The notes beneath the pieces are model-generated. The model was not told the origin of the DNA, did no database searches, and worked only from the letters and a program-made list of their open reading frames with translations. The position numbers were made by a program, and so were the translations under genes. Of a stretch of DNA of 64,000 bases, positions 46,454-60,954 are shown in pieces; position 1 is the stretch's first letter; the number at the start of each line of letters is the position of its first letter. The stretch lies in assembly GCA_010279815.1 (NCBI GenBank), contig QEOQ01000487.1:457064-521063 (forward strand), given 5' to 3'. The stretch comes from Brachionus plicatilis (Eukaryota; Rotifera; Eurotatoria; Ploima; Brachionidae).

Positions 46454-49400
46454 ATGATGTGCTTAAAATTTCAAAAAAATTTTAAAATTAAAGTATTTCT
46501 TCTGGATGACAGAGAATTTAGGCTGTCATATAAAGTAAAATGGACTTTTTTTTCATAATAAATAAATAAAATTTCTTTAAAAATGCAAAGGGGTCGCAAA
46601 AATGTGAAAAAATAATTTTAGATGTTGCCAAATTTATAAAACTGCGAGAATTTGAATACTTCAGTTTTCGATTTTATGACTCTGACAACCAATTCATTTG
46701 GGTCGATCTTCAAAATTCAATTTTGTCTCAATTTAAATCACTTGTTGAAGACTTGTCTGAGATTACTTTGTATTTTCATGTAAAACATTACATTCCTGAT
46801 CCTTGCAAACTCAATGACGAGTTGACAAGGTAAATTTGGTAGATTTCATTTAATTTAAAGATTAAGTATACAAATTAAAGGTATCTGTACTATTTGCAGT
46901 TAAGAAAGGATATCTTAAGTGGAAAAATAACTCTTCAATTTGATCATGCAGTTGATTTGTTTAGCTTTTTTCTACAAAGTAGTTGAAAATATTTTTTTAT
47001 TCAACAGAATTAATCATTTGAAAAGGTGAACTTGGTGATTTCAATTCAATAGGAGACTCTTACGGATATGCATCTGAATTTGAGTTTGTGCCTAACCAAT
47101 CTGTTGAGCTCGAAAAATCAGCTGAAGCAAAGCACATTAAATTAAAGTAGAAAAATTATTTTATTAAGCTTAAATTTTTGCTTTTAAAAAAAAAATTACC
47201 AAGAGGAATGATGCAGGAAGAAGCTGAAATGAGTTTTTTAAATAAAATAAAATGGGTCGATTCTTATGGAGTCGATTTGTATTTGGTCAAAGTAATTCTT
47301 GAATATTTTTTGATTTAAATTTAACTTGTATTCGCTAGGGAGAAGATGATGCAGATTATGAGCTTGGTATAAATCCAACCGGAATTTGTCTTTACCAAAA
47401 TAATGTCAAGCTAGACAGCTATTTTTGGCCAAGAATCAAAAACTTTAATTACAAACTAAACAAATTTATTATTACGTTGATTGATAAAAATGTAAATTTT
47501 GAATTTTTTGGAGATAAATTCTGAATGTTCCTTTTGACAGAATGAAGAGAAGACTTTGAGCTACATTTTGAGAACGAAATTAAGCTGCAAAAATTTGTAT
47601 CAAACTTGTGAAGATCATTTGAAATTTTTCAAGTATATATTCTGTAATAAAAATATTTATTAAGTCTAATTTTATCTAAAAAATGAAAGGATCAAAACTG
47701 TGTACAGAGAACCAGCCAAAATTAACACAACAAATGCAATGAACAAAAAAAGGTAATAAGAAAAAATAAAGAATTTACATTCAATTAAAATTTTTTTAAG
47801 CGCGAAATCAAACCGTGAAGTCGGCACTAAAAGTAATTTTGACCGCGTGCCTGCCAAACGCAACAAAAGGCGTCTAAATGATTATTCAAATAGTAATGTG
47901 ATAGAAAAAATTTAAATAAAATCTAAAAAATTTTTTTTTTTTAGTTGATGACTCACAAAATAAAGAAGAAAAGTAAATTAAAAAAAAATTAATTAAAATT
48001 TTATAAAATTTTATAAATTAGTGTTGAGAATATTATAAGTGAAGACGGAAATTTAATATTTCTAAAAAAAGAGGAAAATACCAATGAGGTAAGTGAAAAG
48101 GAGAATTTGACAAGTCCCGTTGTATCAACCAAATCAACAAGAAGTCGTCAGGTATCGAAAACAAGACAAGAATCCACATCTGAAGGGGAAAATGCTCAAA
48201 GGCGCACAAATGGGTAAATATCATTCACTAATTATATAAATTGCTTTAATTTATTTTAGAAGTAATCGAAGCCGAAATAGACGTAGTGGAGTTATTAGTG
48301 CAGAGGAAACAAATCAAGCTCATGTCCAAGATTCAGACTCTGACCATGGCTTGGTTATTAAAAGACAAGTGTTCAAATCGGAATCAAAATTGAGTGGCCA
48401 AGGTGTTCACAGAAGCTCTAGCAATCGGGGTAGTCACAGAAAAAAACAAAGATCACATTCAAGAGGGTATTAGAAAAATAAGGTGAAAAAAGTTAATAAT
48501 TTACGTTTTTTTTTAAGCTCACACAAAGGTTCTAATCATAATTTGGAATGGACTCAAATAGTCAACCACAAATACAATGGATCTTCTAAATCAAGAAAAA
48601 GTTTGTCTAGTCAAAAAAGTGGATCGAATATTGTTTATAAGGAGAAAAAAAGCCGCTATGATCCTTCTGAAACATGCCATGAGACAACTATGGACGAAAT
48701 GGATCCAAATGAAATTGAAAGAAAACGTCAAGTTAGACGCAGAAAGTTGTTTGAAAAAATGTTCTATTTTTTTATTTTTAATAAATTAATTTTAAAGGCG
48801 AAGTAAATCACCAGGAAATGTTTCCAAACCTCCGGAGGAAATTCTTCAACACATAAAGTATTTAATGGTTTTAAAAAATATTAAGCTATTTTTTAAAATA
48901 AATAAAAAGCTATAATCGAGTTGAATCATCAGGTATGGCCCCTGAACAATTAAAAGAAATACCTTTTGTTAAAATAGAGTAATTTTTAGATTTTAATTTT
49001 TAAAATGTAAATTTTAATTTTAAAAGAACATGTGCTCCACCATTTCGAATCAGTCCTCATCACAAGCAAAGAAGATATTCTCCACATCGAAGGAAATCTT
49101 AGTAAATTAAGAATCAAAAAAATTTTTTTTTTAAATACAATAAAATTTGAAGTGATTTTCCCGAGACTAAATCAAACGGAACAGCTCAAATGAAGGTAAT
49201 TTTAAGTTTTTTAAAAGAAATAAATAATCATGTCACTTTAAAGAATCTGAATGATGAGTGTGATTATGTTATGATAAATGTGGCAACAAAGCAAAGTGCA
49301 GTGTCCATGGGATCTGCAATTAATTCAAAATTGGTAGAAATAATTTAATTTTTATTTTAAATTTTGAATTGAATATTATTTTTAGACTCAATTTTCTGAA

Positions 49401-49478
49401 CCGATTTCAAATGGCCTGAGCGCTGACTCTGGTTGTGAAGATATGAGCTCAAAATTAGATTTGATAAAACAGATTTAG
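46454..49478 (+). CDS. EPB41L4A: Band 4.1-like protein 4A (FERM domain)
   Basis: Nineteen exons join in phase to about 703 residues, close to the ~690 of vertebrate EPB41L4A: 46454..46534, 46591..46829, 46881..46978, 47026..47146, 47204..47291, 47339..47491, 47541..47632, 47690..47752, 47801..47892, 47945..47972, 48022..48213, 48260..48466, 48518..48745, 48798..48857, 48910..48978, 49027..49101, 49153..49195, 49244..49333, 49386..49478. The FERM domain fills residues 1 to ~310: KVFLLDDREF, DPCKLNDELTR, LQSELGDF, EAEMSFL...SYGVDLYLVK, YFWPRI, then LKFFK. A basic Arg/Ser-rich linker follows. Near the C-terminus PPEEILQHIK...APEQLKEIPFVKIET matches a block special to EPB41L4A. Such proteins link membrane proteins to cortical actin and polarity complexes. 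Nearly all introns are 45-57 nt. Confidence 0.9.
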
Positions 49479-49926
49479 CTTTTTTTTTTGTTTATTATTA
49501 AATTTAATCATTGAAATTTAAAGATTTGTATCTAATTTTTTAAGCAATTTGTTTTCTTCATCAAAATATGTATCACTAGTTTTGATTTGATTTTTGATGA
49601 ATATTTTATCAATTGAATAATAAATTTTTGTAATAAATTTTTGATAAAAAATCTTAATTTTAAAAGAATTAAAAGTTGGTTTTTGCATTGCAATGTGAAA
49701 ATAAAAACATTTTCAATAAGAAATTTAATAATTATTGTATTAAATGAAAAATTTATTATAACATAATTAACTTAAGCTTATTCCAAACAATGGTTTAACA
49801 AAAATACAAATAAAGTACATTTTATTTTAATTAATTTGAAAAAAGGTGGACCTGACATTTAAACTTATTTTATCAAAATTTATATAATTAACAATTTTAA
49901 AAAATTTTCTCATTCTACTTGAGAAA
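49479..49926. other. Spacer between convergent genes
   Basis: AT-rich 3' flanks of EPB41L4A and the minus-strand gene that ends at 49927. Poly(A)-like motifs occur on both strands. Confidence 0.5.
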
Positions 49927-52437
49927 TTAATTTTGTCTATATTTGGCAAATCTGAAAACATGTCCTGGTGAATTTTTTAATTGATCCGTTGTTTTTACTT
50001 GATTCTCTAAATTGCGTCTAAAGTTAGCAAAACTACGAAATTCACGCACACTCGTATCAGGGGTATTTGTCATCGAATTTGAGTTGGAGAAAAAATCTTG
50101 CGCAAATATGTCCACAATCAAAAAAACTTCGCTCTTCAAATCACTAAAATTAAATAAATAAATATTATTTTTTTTAATTTATTTTTTGAAAATTACTTTC
50201 TGAAAGAATTGTCTAAAAAAAATGCTTTTGCTCGATTATAAATATATTGACAAGTATCAAAGTCGAATTGTTTAAAATCTGACAGGCAGCCCTCCAAAAA
50301 ATCTCTGATATTTTTAAAATTTTGTTTATAAACCGAGATAGGTACGTTTTTCTTTTTAATAAAAAAATTAATCTTAATCCAAAAATTAATTAAAAATTAA
50401 ATTACAATTGAACTATAATTAAACCATTTTTTTAATCTATTTTGACAAAATTCTCTGACTCTTTGCAAACTAAAAAAATCAATTTATTTATTAAAAATTA
50501 ACATTTTATCTAAATTACCAGAAAACATCAGTGTTTTTTAGATAATATTTGTACAATTTAGATAGAAGGTCACTCATACTTTTGACATTTACATTTGTCA
50601 AATTATAATATAATGAGTTGGAATAAACAGATTCAACATTTTCAACATATTCATTCAATGCTCTTATAAACAAATCATCAGTACAAAATCCGAATTCTTA
50701 ATAACATAAATTTTTGAATTCATTTAAATTTTGCTTATTTTGCAAAAAGTGTGATTTAACTCATTAAAATTTTTATTATTTAAAAATATAATAGATTTCA
50801 CGGACTCCATTCGATCATTAAAAATTAATTCAGCCAAAATCAAATATTTTTTTTCAAATTCTATATTTTGGCAATTTTCAGCAAAATACTCACTTTTAAT
50901 TATCATGATTAGAATTCCTCTATTTGAAAAATAATTTTAACATTTTTATAAAATTTGTATCTTCAGTTAACTAAAAATTCTAAGCTAAAGAATCCAACAA
51001 TATTTTTTAAATTTAAATATTATCTTTATTTTTCATAAAAAGATTTTCTAAAATGCTTCCAATTTAAACGCTTCATTTATTTGAGTATTTCTTTAAAAAA
51101 GAAGTTCTTCAAGAAATTATAAAATCTAAAGATTGTAAATTATAAATTTTATATGGGTGACTTAAAAGAGTTGAAAAAATAATTCGAATTAATTAAGCGT
51201 TGTTTAAGTCAAAAATGGACTTGGTTGAAAAAAAAATCTTGTCGCTGTATTAAAAGTAAGCTTGAAACATTAGACCATGGATTTACAATTAATATAAATC
51301 ATCTATTTATGTCCCGTTTTCCCTTTTTAGAAATTTTATTTTCTTTACAAAATTTAGATGTAAGTCCTTTTTTAGGATGTCGGATTTAGATGCTAGATAG
51401 AGTTGAACTTATAATGGAGATAAGATACTTAAGATAGATTTAAATAAAAGATTTAAAAGACATTTATTTGAGTGATTCTTAAAATGAAGCCTGTTGAAAT
51501 AAAATACAGAAATTTACCACTTATTTTAATTTGAAATCATTTTTTTAAAGACTTTGAAATAATTTTGCTTTAAGTTTGGATGAAATTTTTTTTTTACCGT
51601 TTCGTAATTAAGATATCTAATTATTGAATTTTTCAGACCAAAATTAGAATTATTGAAATTCAAATAAATTATCGAAAAGATGCTTAATTTTTTGTACTTA
51701 ATTTACCATTAATTTTTAAATCAAAAATCAATTAAAATCTTTTTATATTTATATTTTTCAAAAATAATGTTTTAAATGATTTTCAAAAATTTGGAAAATT
51801 TCATAGTTTATTTAACTCATCAAATTTGTGCTAATATTTTAAAAATTCTAATTTTTAGCATGAATAATATAATAATTAGAAAGCTGACCTACGTAATGGT
51901 TAAAAAAGAAATTGAAGTTTTATTTCAAAGTTTGAAAAATTCTTCCAAAGTCTTAAAAAAAGATTTCAATAAAAAAGTTGATGACAAAAGCATTCAGTCA
52001 AAGTCCCATCGACAAATTGAAATAAGAAATTACATGTGCTTTTGATCACACTTTTCGTATTTTTTCAGTTTTAAATTTACCTTTTAGAATGCTAATTCCA
52101 TTTTCACATGTGAAGTTTGATTGTGCTATTTCATTGAGCACACTTTTTATGATTAGAATCGAGTTTATAGATGTATTTTCTATCGAAATAAAATAAAAAA
52201 ATCATCATTTTTATTGTTAGTTTTTGAAATTAATTACCTGAGTAAATTTTTACTAATTTTTTAACTTTAAACTCTAGATTTATTGTCTCATCACCTAATA
52301 TCTAAAAAAAAATGTTACTAAATATCCAAGTATTGTTTAATTTAGCTTACATTGAACACTCTTGACTCTGTTTCTTTTATTTCAGCTAATCGGTCCTTTG
52401 TTTTTGTCAAAATTTTTGGCTTTGGTCTATCAAGCAT
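49927..52437 (-). CDS. Unrecognised multi-exon protein, ~348 residues
   Basis: Eight exons fit in phase: 52351..52437, 52238..52301, 52081..52179, 50735..50917, 50519..50696, 50406..50469, 50197..50351 and 49927..50143. The product starts MLDRPKPKILTKTKDRL, appears almost wholly alpha-helical (LILAELIFNDRMESVKSI, LYKYYLKNTDVF, FLEGCLSDFKQFDFDTCQYI), and ends in a polar tail finishing SPGHVFRFAKYRQN. I see no signal peptide, membrane segment or known motif. The intron 50697..50734 is only 38 nt and would have a GC donor; this is the only join that keeps the frame. The start lies 77 nt downstream of the stop of the preceding same-strand gene, right after an acceptor-like TTTTTAAAG, which would suit trans-splicing. 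The 1.16-kb third intron is much longer than the rest. Confidence 0.6.
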
Positions 52438-52514
52438 TTAATTTTTTTAATTCTTTAAAAATTTCAAAATTACAAATTGTTCGGAAATGAAATTCCACCT
52501 TATAATACATTTAT

Positions 52515-53226
52515 TTAATGGAATTGAATTTTTTTTATTTTCAGCTTACGTAGTGAATGCAGTCTTTGTAAATTAACAAACTTTATCGCTTGAGTTAGCT
52601 CTTCTGGATCAAAATCAACATTTGGTTTGTAGCCTGTGGCAATGGTCTCATCACTATAAACTTAAAAATTGAACTCATTTAGCAAATTTTTTCACAAATT
52701 CAAAATTAAGTTACTTATTGATTGTGGTGTTATAATTTTTCTATTTGGGTCCGTATTTTTATGACAAATGTACAGTTCATCATTATCATTTAATTCGGCA
52801 TCAAACGATGTATTAAGTTCAGATTTTTCTTTGTCTGAATTTAAATTCAGATGGTTTAAACTGTCTGAAATCTTGAATTTTTTATTTAAGCTAGAACTCG
52901 AACTTTCTGTAAAGAAAAAAGTTAATTTAGAAAAAAATAATATCTTTCTAGATACCATCGGTGATTTCAGCTTCAAAATTTGCTTCGCTGGGCAAAGCTC
53001 GCTTAGATGGTACAGTAGATTGTAAATTTTTATCCTTTACGATTTCTCCATTTACACTTGAATACAAAAAAACAAAATCATCCGATTCACTATCAATAGA
53101 TGAGTTTGAATCTATTCTTTGATTAAAAACTTGAATTTTTTCATTTTTGTTTTCCACTTCAACTATCTCTTCGTTGGTCAAATCGGATTCTTTTTGTTCA
53201 ACATTAATGTAAGCTGGTGAGCTCAT
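52515..53226 (-). CDS. Unrecognised acidic protein, ~202 residues
   Basis: Three exons, 52956..53226, 52715..52906 and 52515..52660, join in phases 1 and 1. The first ~150 residues are acidic and Ser/Asn-rich (DSNSSIDSESDDFVFLYSSV, LNDNDELYICHKN) and look disordered. The C-terminal ~50 residues are more ordered (DETIATGYKPNVDFDPEELT followed by a basic LHSLRKLKIKK end), suggesting one helix-forming interaction segment. I do not recognise the family. It is directly upstream of another unknown gene on the same strand with a 77-nt gap. Confidence 0.6.
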
Positions 53227-54485
53227 CTTAGAATTAAAAAAATGGTTTTTTAATTTATAAATAAAATATTTTGCATAATATTTCTTCTTTCATATAATAA
53301 ATGATAATATAAAAAAATTTAATAAAAAAATTGTATTAATTGTCAGAAGAATATTGAAAAAAAACTGTCTTCCTTTTATTATTTATTATTTACAAAAATT
53401 CCTAAGATAACTATGGATTTTCCGACAAAACGACATTATGACATTATAATTTTTTTAGTACTTATATATTAGTACTTTCAGTATTTTTTACTTTTCCACT
53501 AATATTTAGTTTTTTCAGCTTAGCTCTAGAAATTTGCTTCGGTCTTCTTTTCAACAAAAAATCTATTCTATTTATTAAATTAAGTATTGACGTTATTTAA
53601 AAAATAGATTTTTAAAAATTAGATAAAATATCTTTTCCTGGTCACATTTTTCAAGTTTAAAATTTTTATAAATTCTAACAATATTCTTTCTTGTGTAATT
53701 AAAATTAATTAATTCAAATTATCAAATTAATTTAAATATCTAAAAATATCTAATAAAGTTTTCTTAACAAGTAAAAATTCTTTATTTAATTCGATTTCAT
53801 GATTCTAATAAAAGAAAGGAAAATTTATTTGCTGGAAATTCATCCATTTCTGATAGTCCATTTTCTGATATTTAAAAAATACAGAAAATGGGCAAGTTGA
53901 AGTTTGAGATCAATTTTTTATGCTCAAAATGATCAAATGAAACTAAAACTTTAAAAATAAATTTTAATTTTTTAGTATAATAAGTGCAGGGGTAAATTTT
54001 CGCTTTTTACATACTCTGTTAAATCTAAAGGTAAAATCTGCAAAAATTATCCACTTAAAATAGCATCATTCCGATGGTCTGAACTCTGCATTGTACATTT
54101 TCATATTGAAGAGTTAATTTTTTTAATTAACATAGTGTGTTAAATCTAAAAATGTACTTCTGAATTATTTCTATATAGAACTAACAATTTATTAAATAGT
54201 TATTGTTTGATTTGATCATTTTGAACATCAAAAAATGATCATAGTTACACTTCCTATTGCCAGAAAATATCTGTTTTAAAAACAGAAAATATTATAGAAT
54301 TTTACTTCAAAAAAAATTCAAAATATTTAAAAAAAAAATTATATTTCCTTTAAAAAAAAACATAAAAAAAATTTAAGTTTTACCTAAAAAAATCAACATT
54401 GACAGAAAATTTTGAATTTTAAAAAATAATTACAATAAGAACTTTTAAATTGATAAAATATTTAAAATAAAAAACTTTTTAAATT
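53227..54485. other. Intergenic region, nothing recognised
   Basis: AT-rich sequence between two minus-strand transcription units. No coding stretch or repeat supported. Confidence 0.45.
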
Positions 54486-55068
54486 TTAAATGCATGATTT
54501 TTTGAATGTTTTGCAGACCGAAACAAAAGCCTTAGAGCTAAGCTGATGGTTTTGTTCAAAAGCTTTTTCAATTTTGCATAAAAAAAACATTGGACTGCAC
54601 TCAGCCATAGTGTATTTCGGCCAAAAAGTATGTGCAGTTTGTTTAGCAATATCCATGTAGATAAACTCACCAAATTTTGTTAAACTTAAATATCCAACCT
54701 CAGACCAACCTTTTTTTTGTGTTATGGAAAAAAAATTTATACCAATTTCCTCTAATTTTTTCTAAATTAGATTCAATTTTGAAATTTTGAAATTCTTTAA
54801 AAAAATATTAGAAATGAAATCTTTTTAACTAAGAAAAAATTCTTAATTTGATAATTTTTAGTAATACCTGATTAGGAGAAATATTGTATAGAACTAAAAT
54901 GACATTTATTTAAATATTAGATAAATTTTTTTTAAAAAGTAAGAGTAATTACTGAACAAAATAAAAATGAGGTTCAATAAAATTTGAAAAAAATTAATCA
55001 AAAAAAATAAAATTAATTCAAAATACCTTTGCGTATCCGTTGGATATCAATTGATTTCTTAAGCTCAT
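54486..55068 (-). CDS. Small two-exon ORF, ~105 residues; separate gene or 3' end of the Tudor gene
   Basis: Exons 55027..55068 and 54486..54761 join in phase 0. The first exon reads MSLRNQLISNGYAK and the second continues with KKLEEIGINFF, SEVGYLSLTKFGEFIYMD and SPMFFLCKIEKAFEQNH. Codon complexity is well above the background, so it is very probably translated. The opening resembles the last strand and helix of an extended Tudor domain (pattern ..LRD.LV..G.A), and the ORF starts 57 nt after the Tudor gene's stop. I could not find a phase-consistent join between them. Either it is a downstream cistron reached by trans-splicing at TTTAAAG just before the ATG, or a sequence error or pseudogenisation has split one gene. 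Confidence 0.55.
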
Positions 55069-55125
55069 GTTACTTTAAACGAAAAAAACAATTTTAGAAT
55101 AATTTGACTCATTTTTAATTTTAAT

Positions 55126-56113
55126 TTAAGAGTGTCTTAGAAAATATCCATTATTGGTTAAATTACCAAATTGAACGCCTAAATCTGAAAATTCCAAAGT
55201 TAGTCAAAAAAATTTGAGACTTATGTGCACAAATTTTGCTAATTAAATGTCAAAAAACTTATTTAAAATACATTTCGTGCAGAAAATTTAAATAATTTTT
55301 TTATTAGGACAAAAAGCCTTTTTATTACTTTCATATTTTACATTAATTTTTAAAATAAATTTTCTTATCTGCCCATTTCTGACACCGATTTTTTTAATCA
55401 AGCACTCATAAAAAACAAAAAATGCATACTCATTAATAACTTCAATTACAAGTTCCTTATCAAAACATTTTCTCTCAATTTCGGTATGTTTTAAACAATT
55501 AATTTTATTCTCTGATAAAATTAAAGCATTTAATCCAGTTTGACTCATTAACTTTTTAAAATATTCAATTGATTCCGAACTCCATCGACCAGTGTCATCC
55601 TGGGGCTCAACATTTCTCAAACAGCACTTTTTAATTTGAGGTTCAAATTCACTGTAAAACTCTGGCAAGTCAATTCTTAAATCGGTTGATTGGATTTCTA
55701 CTGTCGACGATTCATCTACCAAAAAGACCATTATATTTTGGCTTCAAAAAATATTTAGATTTTATAAAAACAAAATGCATCCCTACGTTTCATTATTCAT
55801 TGATATTATTTTAGATCTTTTCCAGAACAAATGATCATCTTGAACTGTTTCCTTTGCACCTTTTATTAGAACGTATTGTCCCATACTTAATCCATCGGTT
55901 GTCACAGCATATTTTGCCGAATTTCTTCGGCACCAATCGTTCAATTTCAATTGAAACGAAAAAAAATTATTAAAATCTTGAACTTAAATAAACTAATTTT
56001 ATTTCCTAATGGAAATTAAATTCTTGCTTACTTTGACCAATGATTGCGTCAAAATTCCATGGTGTTTTAATACATTTTGGAACAATGAATAACTTGTTTT
56101 TATTTTCTAACAT
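55126..56113 (-). CDS. Tudor-domain protein
   Basis: Four exons, 56032..56113, 55787..55982, 55386..55741 and 55126..55184, join in phase and encode about 230 residues. Residues ~30-95 form the first half of an extended Tudor fold (LNDWCRRNSAKYAVTTDGLS, GQYVLIKG). The block VFLVDESSTVEIQSTDLRID and then KKCCLRNVEP...WSSESIEYF is the classic Tudor/SNase-like core with its Leu-Arg and Trp-Ser signatures. Tudor proteins bind methylated arginine and scaffold Piwi complexes in germ granules. The protein is short for a TDRD and its last exon is weak; the ORF that follows may be its true end. It is divergent from MELK, with 1.09 kb between starts. Confidence 0.7.
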
Positions 56114-57204
56114 TTTTCAAAATATAAAAGAAAAATCAAAATTTTAAATTAAAAAATAGTTTGTGTTTATTTTGCAAAGTTAGCTTGACATTTTTTTTTG
56201 TAAATTTAAAATAAATAATTATTTTTAAGTAGCTATGAAATCAAATACCATTGAAATAAATTTATACTAAAACATTATGATGGACCATAATAAACTTTAA
56301 ACTGATAACATTTTCGCCCCTTGATAATTTTAAGATAATATACATAAGATTTCAAATTGAATAAGATTTAAATAATTTATTTAAAATTTTCCTTTTTCAG
56401 ATTATCTGTTCTTTTAAGACCTTAACTTAAAAAATATTATCAATGCCAAAATAATTAAACCCTTAATTAATAATGAAAATAATCTAATATTTTCTCCGAA
56501 ATTCTTGTATTTTTCTATTAAAAAATTTTCGTTCTAAACTTAAATTTATTTTAAATTTGTGTAAACAATTCAATTTAATTACAAATTTAAATATCAAAAT
56601 TTGATAGCTAAAAGAATCAAATATCTTTTTTAAATTTGACTTTAATTTATTTTTAGTCTCTAAATAAAAATTAAATTCAAATTTTAAAAATGTCATTCAA
56701 AAGTGAATTTTATTTCATCACAAATTTAAAGAAACAAAACAAATTAAATTTTAAACTGCAAATGTTGTTAAGATTTTATTTTTGGATTGTTTAATTTTGG
56801 GAATCAAAAAAAGCAAAAATGGTAGAAAAGTTTCTTATTTTTAGTTAATTATGATTTTGAAAATAATAAATTATCTTTTAATTTTTTTTTAAGATTTTAA
56901 TTTTAAATTGAAATGTTAGCTATTTATTGGCGCCAAAATTCAAATTTTTTAATTCAAATATCAAAAACTTCGATGATTTTTTATTTAACCCTTCTAAACA
57001 ATTGAAATTAAAATCGGTATTACAACCAAAAAAAAATTGACTATTTTTGCATGCATTCAACCACACTTAATAATTTTTATAAGCTCTCTTTCATTTTTAT
57101 AAGCTGTACAACTCTTAGACATTAAGTTAAATTTAGTACTAAATTTTTTATACGGTGTTGTTCGAATACTAAAAAATTGCCCGCAATTTACCTTTTTGGC
57201 CAAC
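56114..57204. promoter_or_regulatory. Upstream region shared by the Tudor gene and MELK
   Basis: About 1.1 kb of AT-rich sequence between divergent starts. It must contain both promoters; no distinct element was identified. Confidence 0.4.
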
Positions 57205-60140
<2,936 letters not shown>

Positions 60141-60954
60141 GTTTTTTTTGTTATTTTTTTCATAAATTAAGTTTTATAAGTTTTTTTTTTTAATTATATT
60201 GTAAATTAATTTAATTTTTATGTCTTGACAAAAAAACTGTGTTAAGCTAAAATATGTTAAGCTGTATTTCACATGGATAGTGAAAAATAAAAATGAAAGA
60301 TTTTGTAAATTTAGCTCTAAAATATGCACGTTTTCTGATAATCTTTTAGCATCTTAGAAAAATTTGTATTTGTATTTGATTATGAGGCTTTTTTGTTTGT
60401 ATCAAAATTTTGTATTTTTTTTTTAAATGGCTTTAAATTTACAAGAATTCTTTATTCTTTTTTTAAATAAAATTTTAAAATTAAATGTCTAGTTCATCTA
60501 AAAATTTTCGTATTTGGGAATTCTTTGATTTATAATCTTGTTCTCCTTTGAACTTTTTTTATTGTAATTGATATTAATCAAATATTCATTTAGTTTCAAA
60601 AAATTTGGCTCACTTTGAATTTAGAAAAAAATTATTGGAATTGCCAAAATTCTTTAAATTTTTAAAAGTCGATTTTTTGAAATTTAGATAGTGATGTACA
60701 GGACCTAAGCAACTATAATGATCAACCATAAAAAAATATATAATTGAATAAAAAAATATATATTATTTTATAAAATATTTTTTTTTAAATTTATAAAAAA
60801 TAATTTAAAAAAAATTTCTTTCTAATATAAAACGATCGACGCGTTTCGACCAAAAGTGGCCTTCTTGTTAAATAAAATTAACTTGTTAAATATTTTCCAT
60901 ATTTTGATGGCTAAGTTAAAAAATAAATTAATTTCAAAAAATTTATTTAAAAAA
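60141..60954. other. Spacer between convergent MELK and PTCD1
   Basis: AT-rich 3' flanks of both genes. No other feature seen. Confidence 0.5.

Noticed and set aside
51776..52045. Plus-strand open frame of about 90 codons opposite the long third intron of the unknown minus-strand gene
   Set aside because: The Lys/Ser/Asn-rich composition, lack of any motif and absence of joining exons make it indistinguishable from chance; kept only as a remote possibility of a nested gene.
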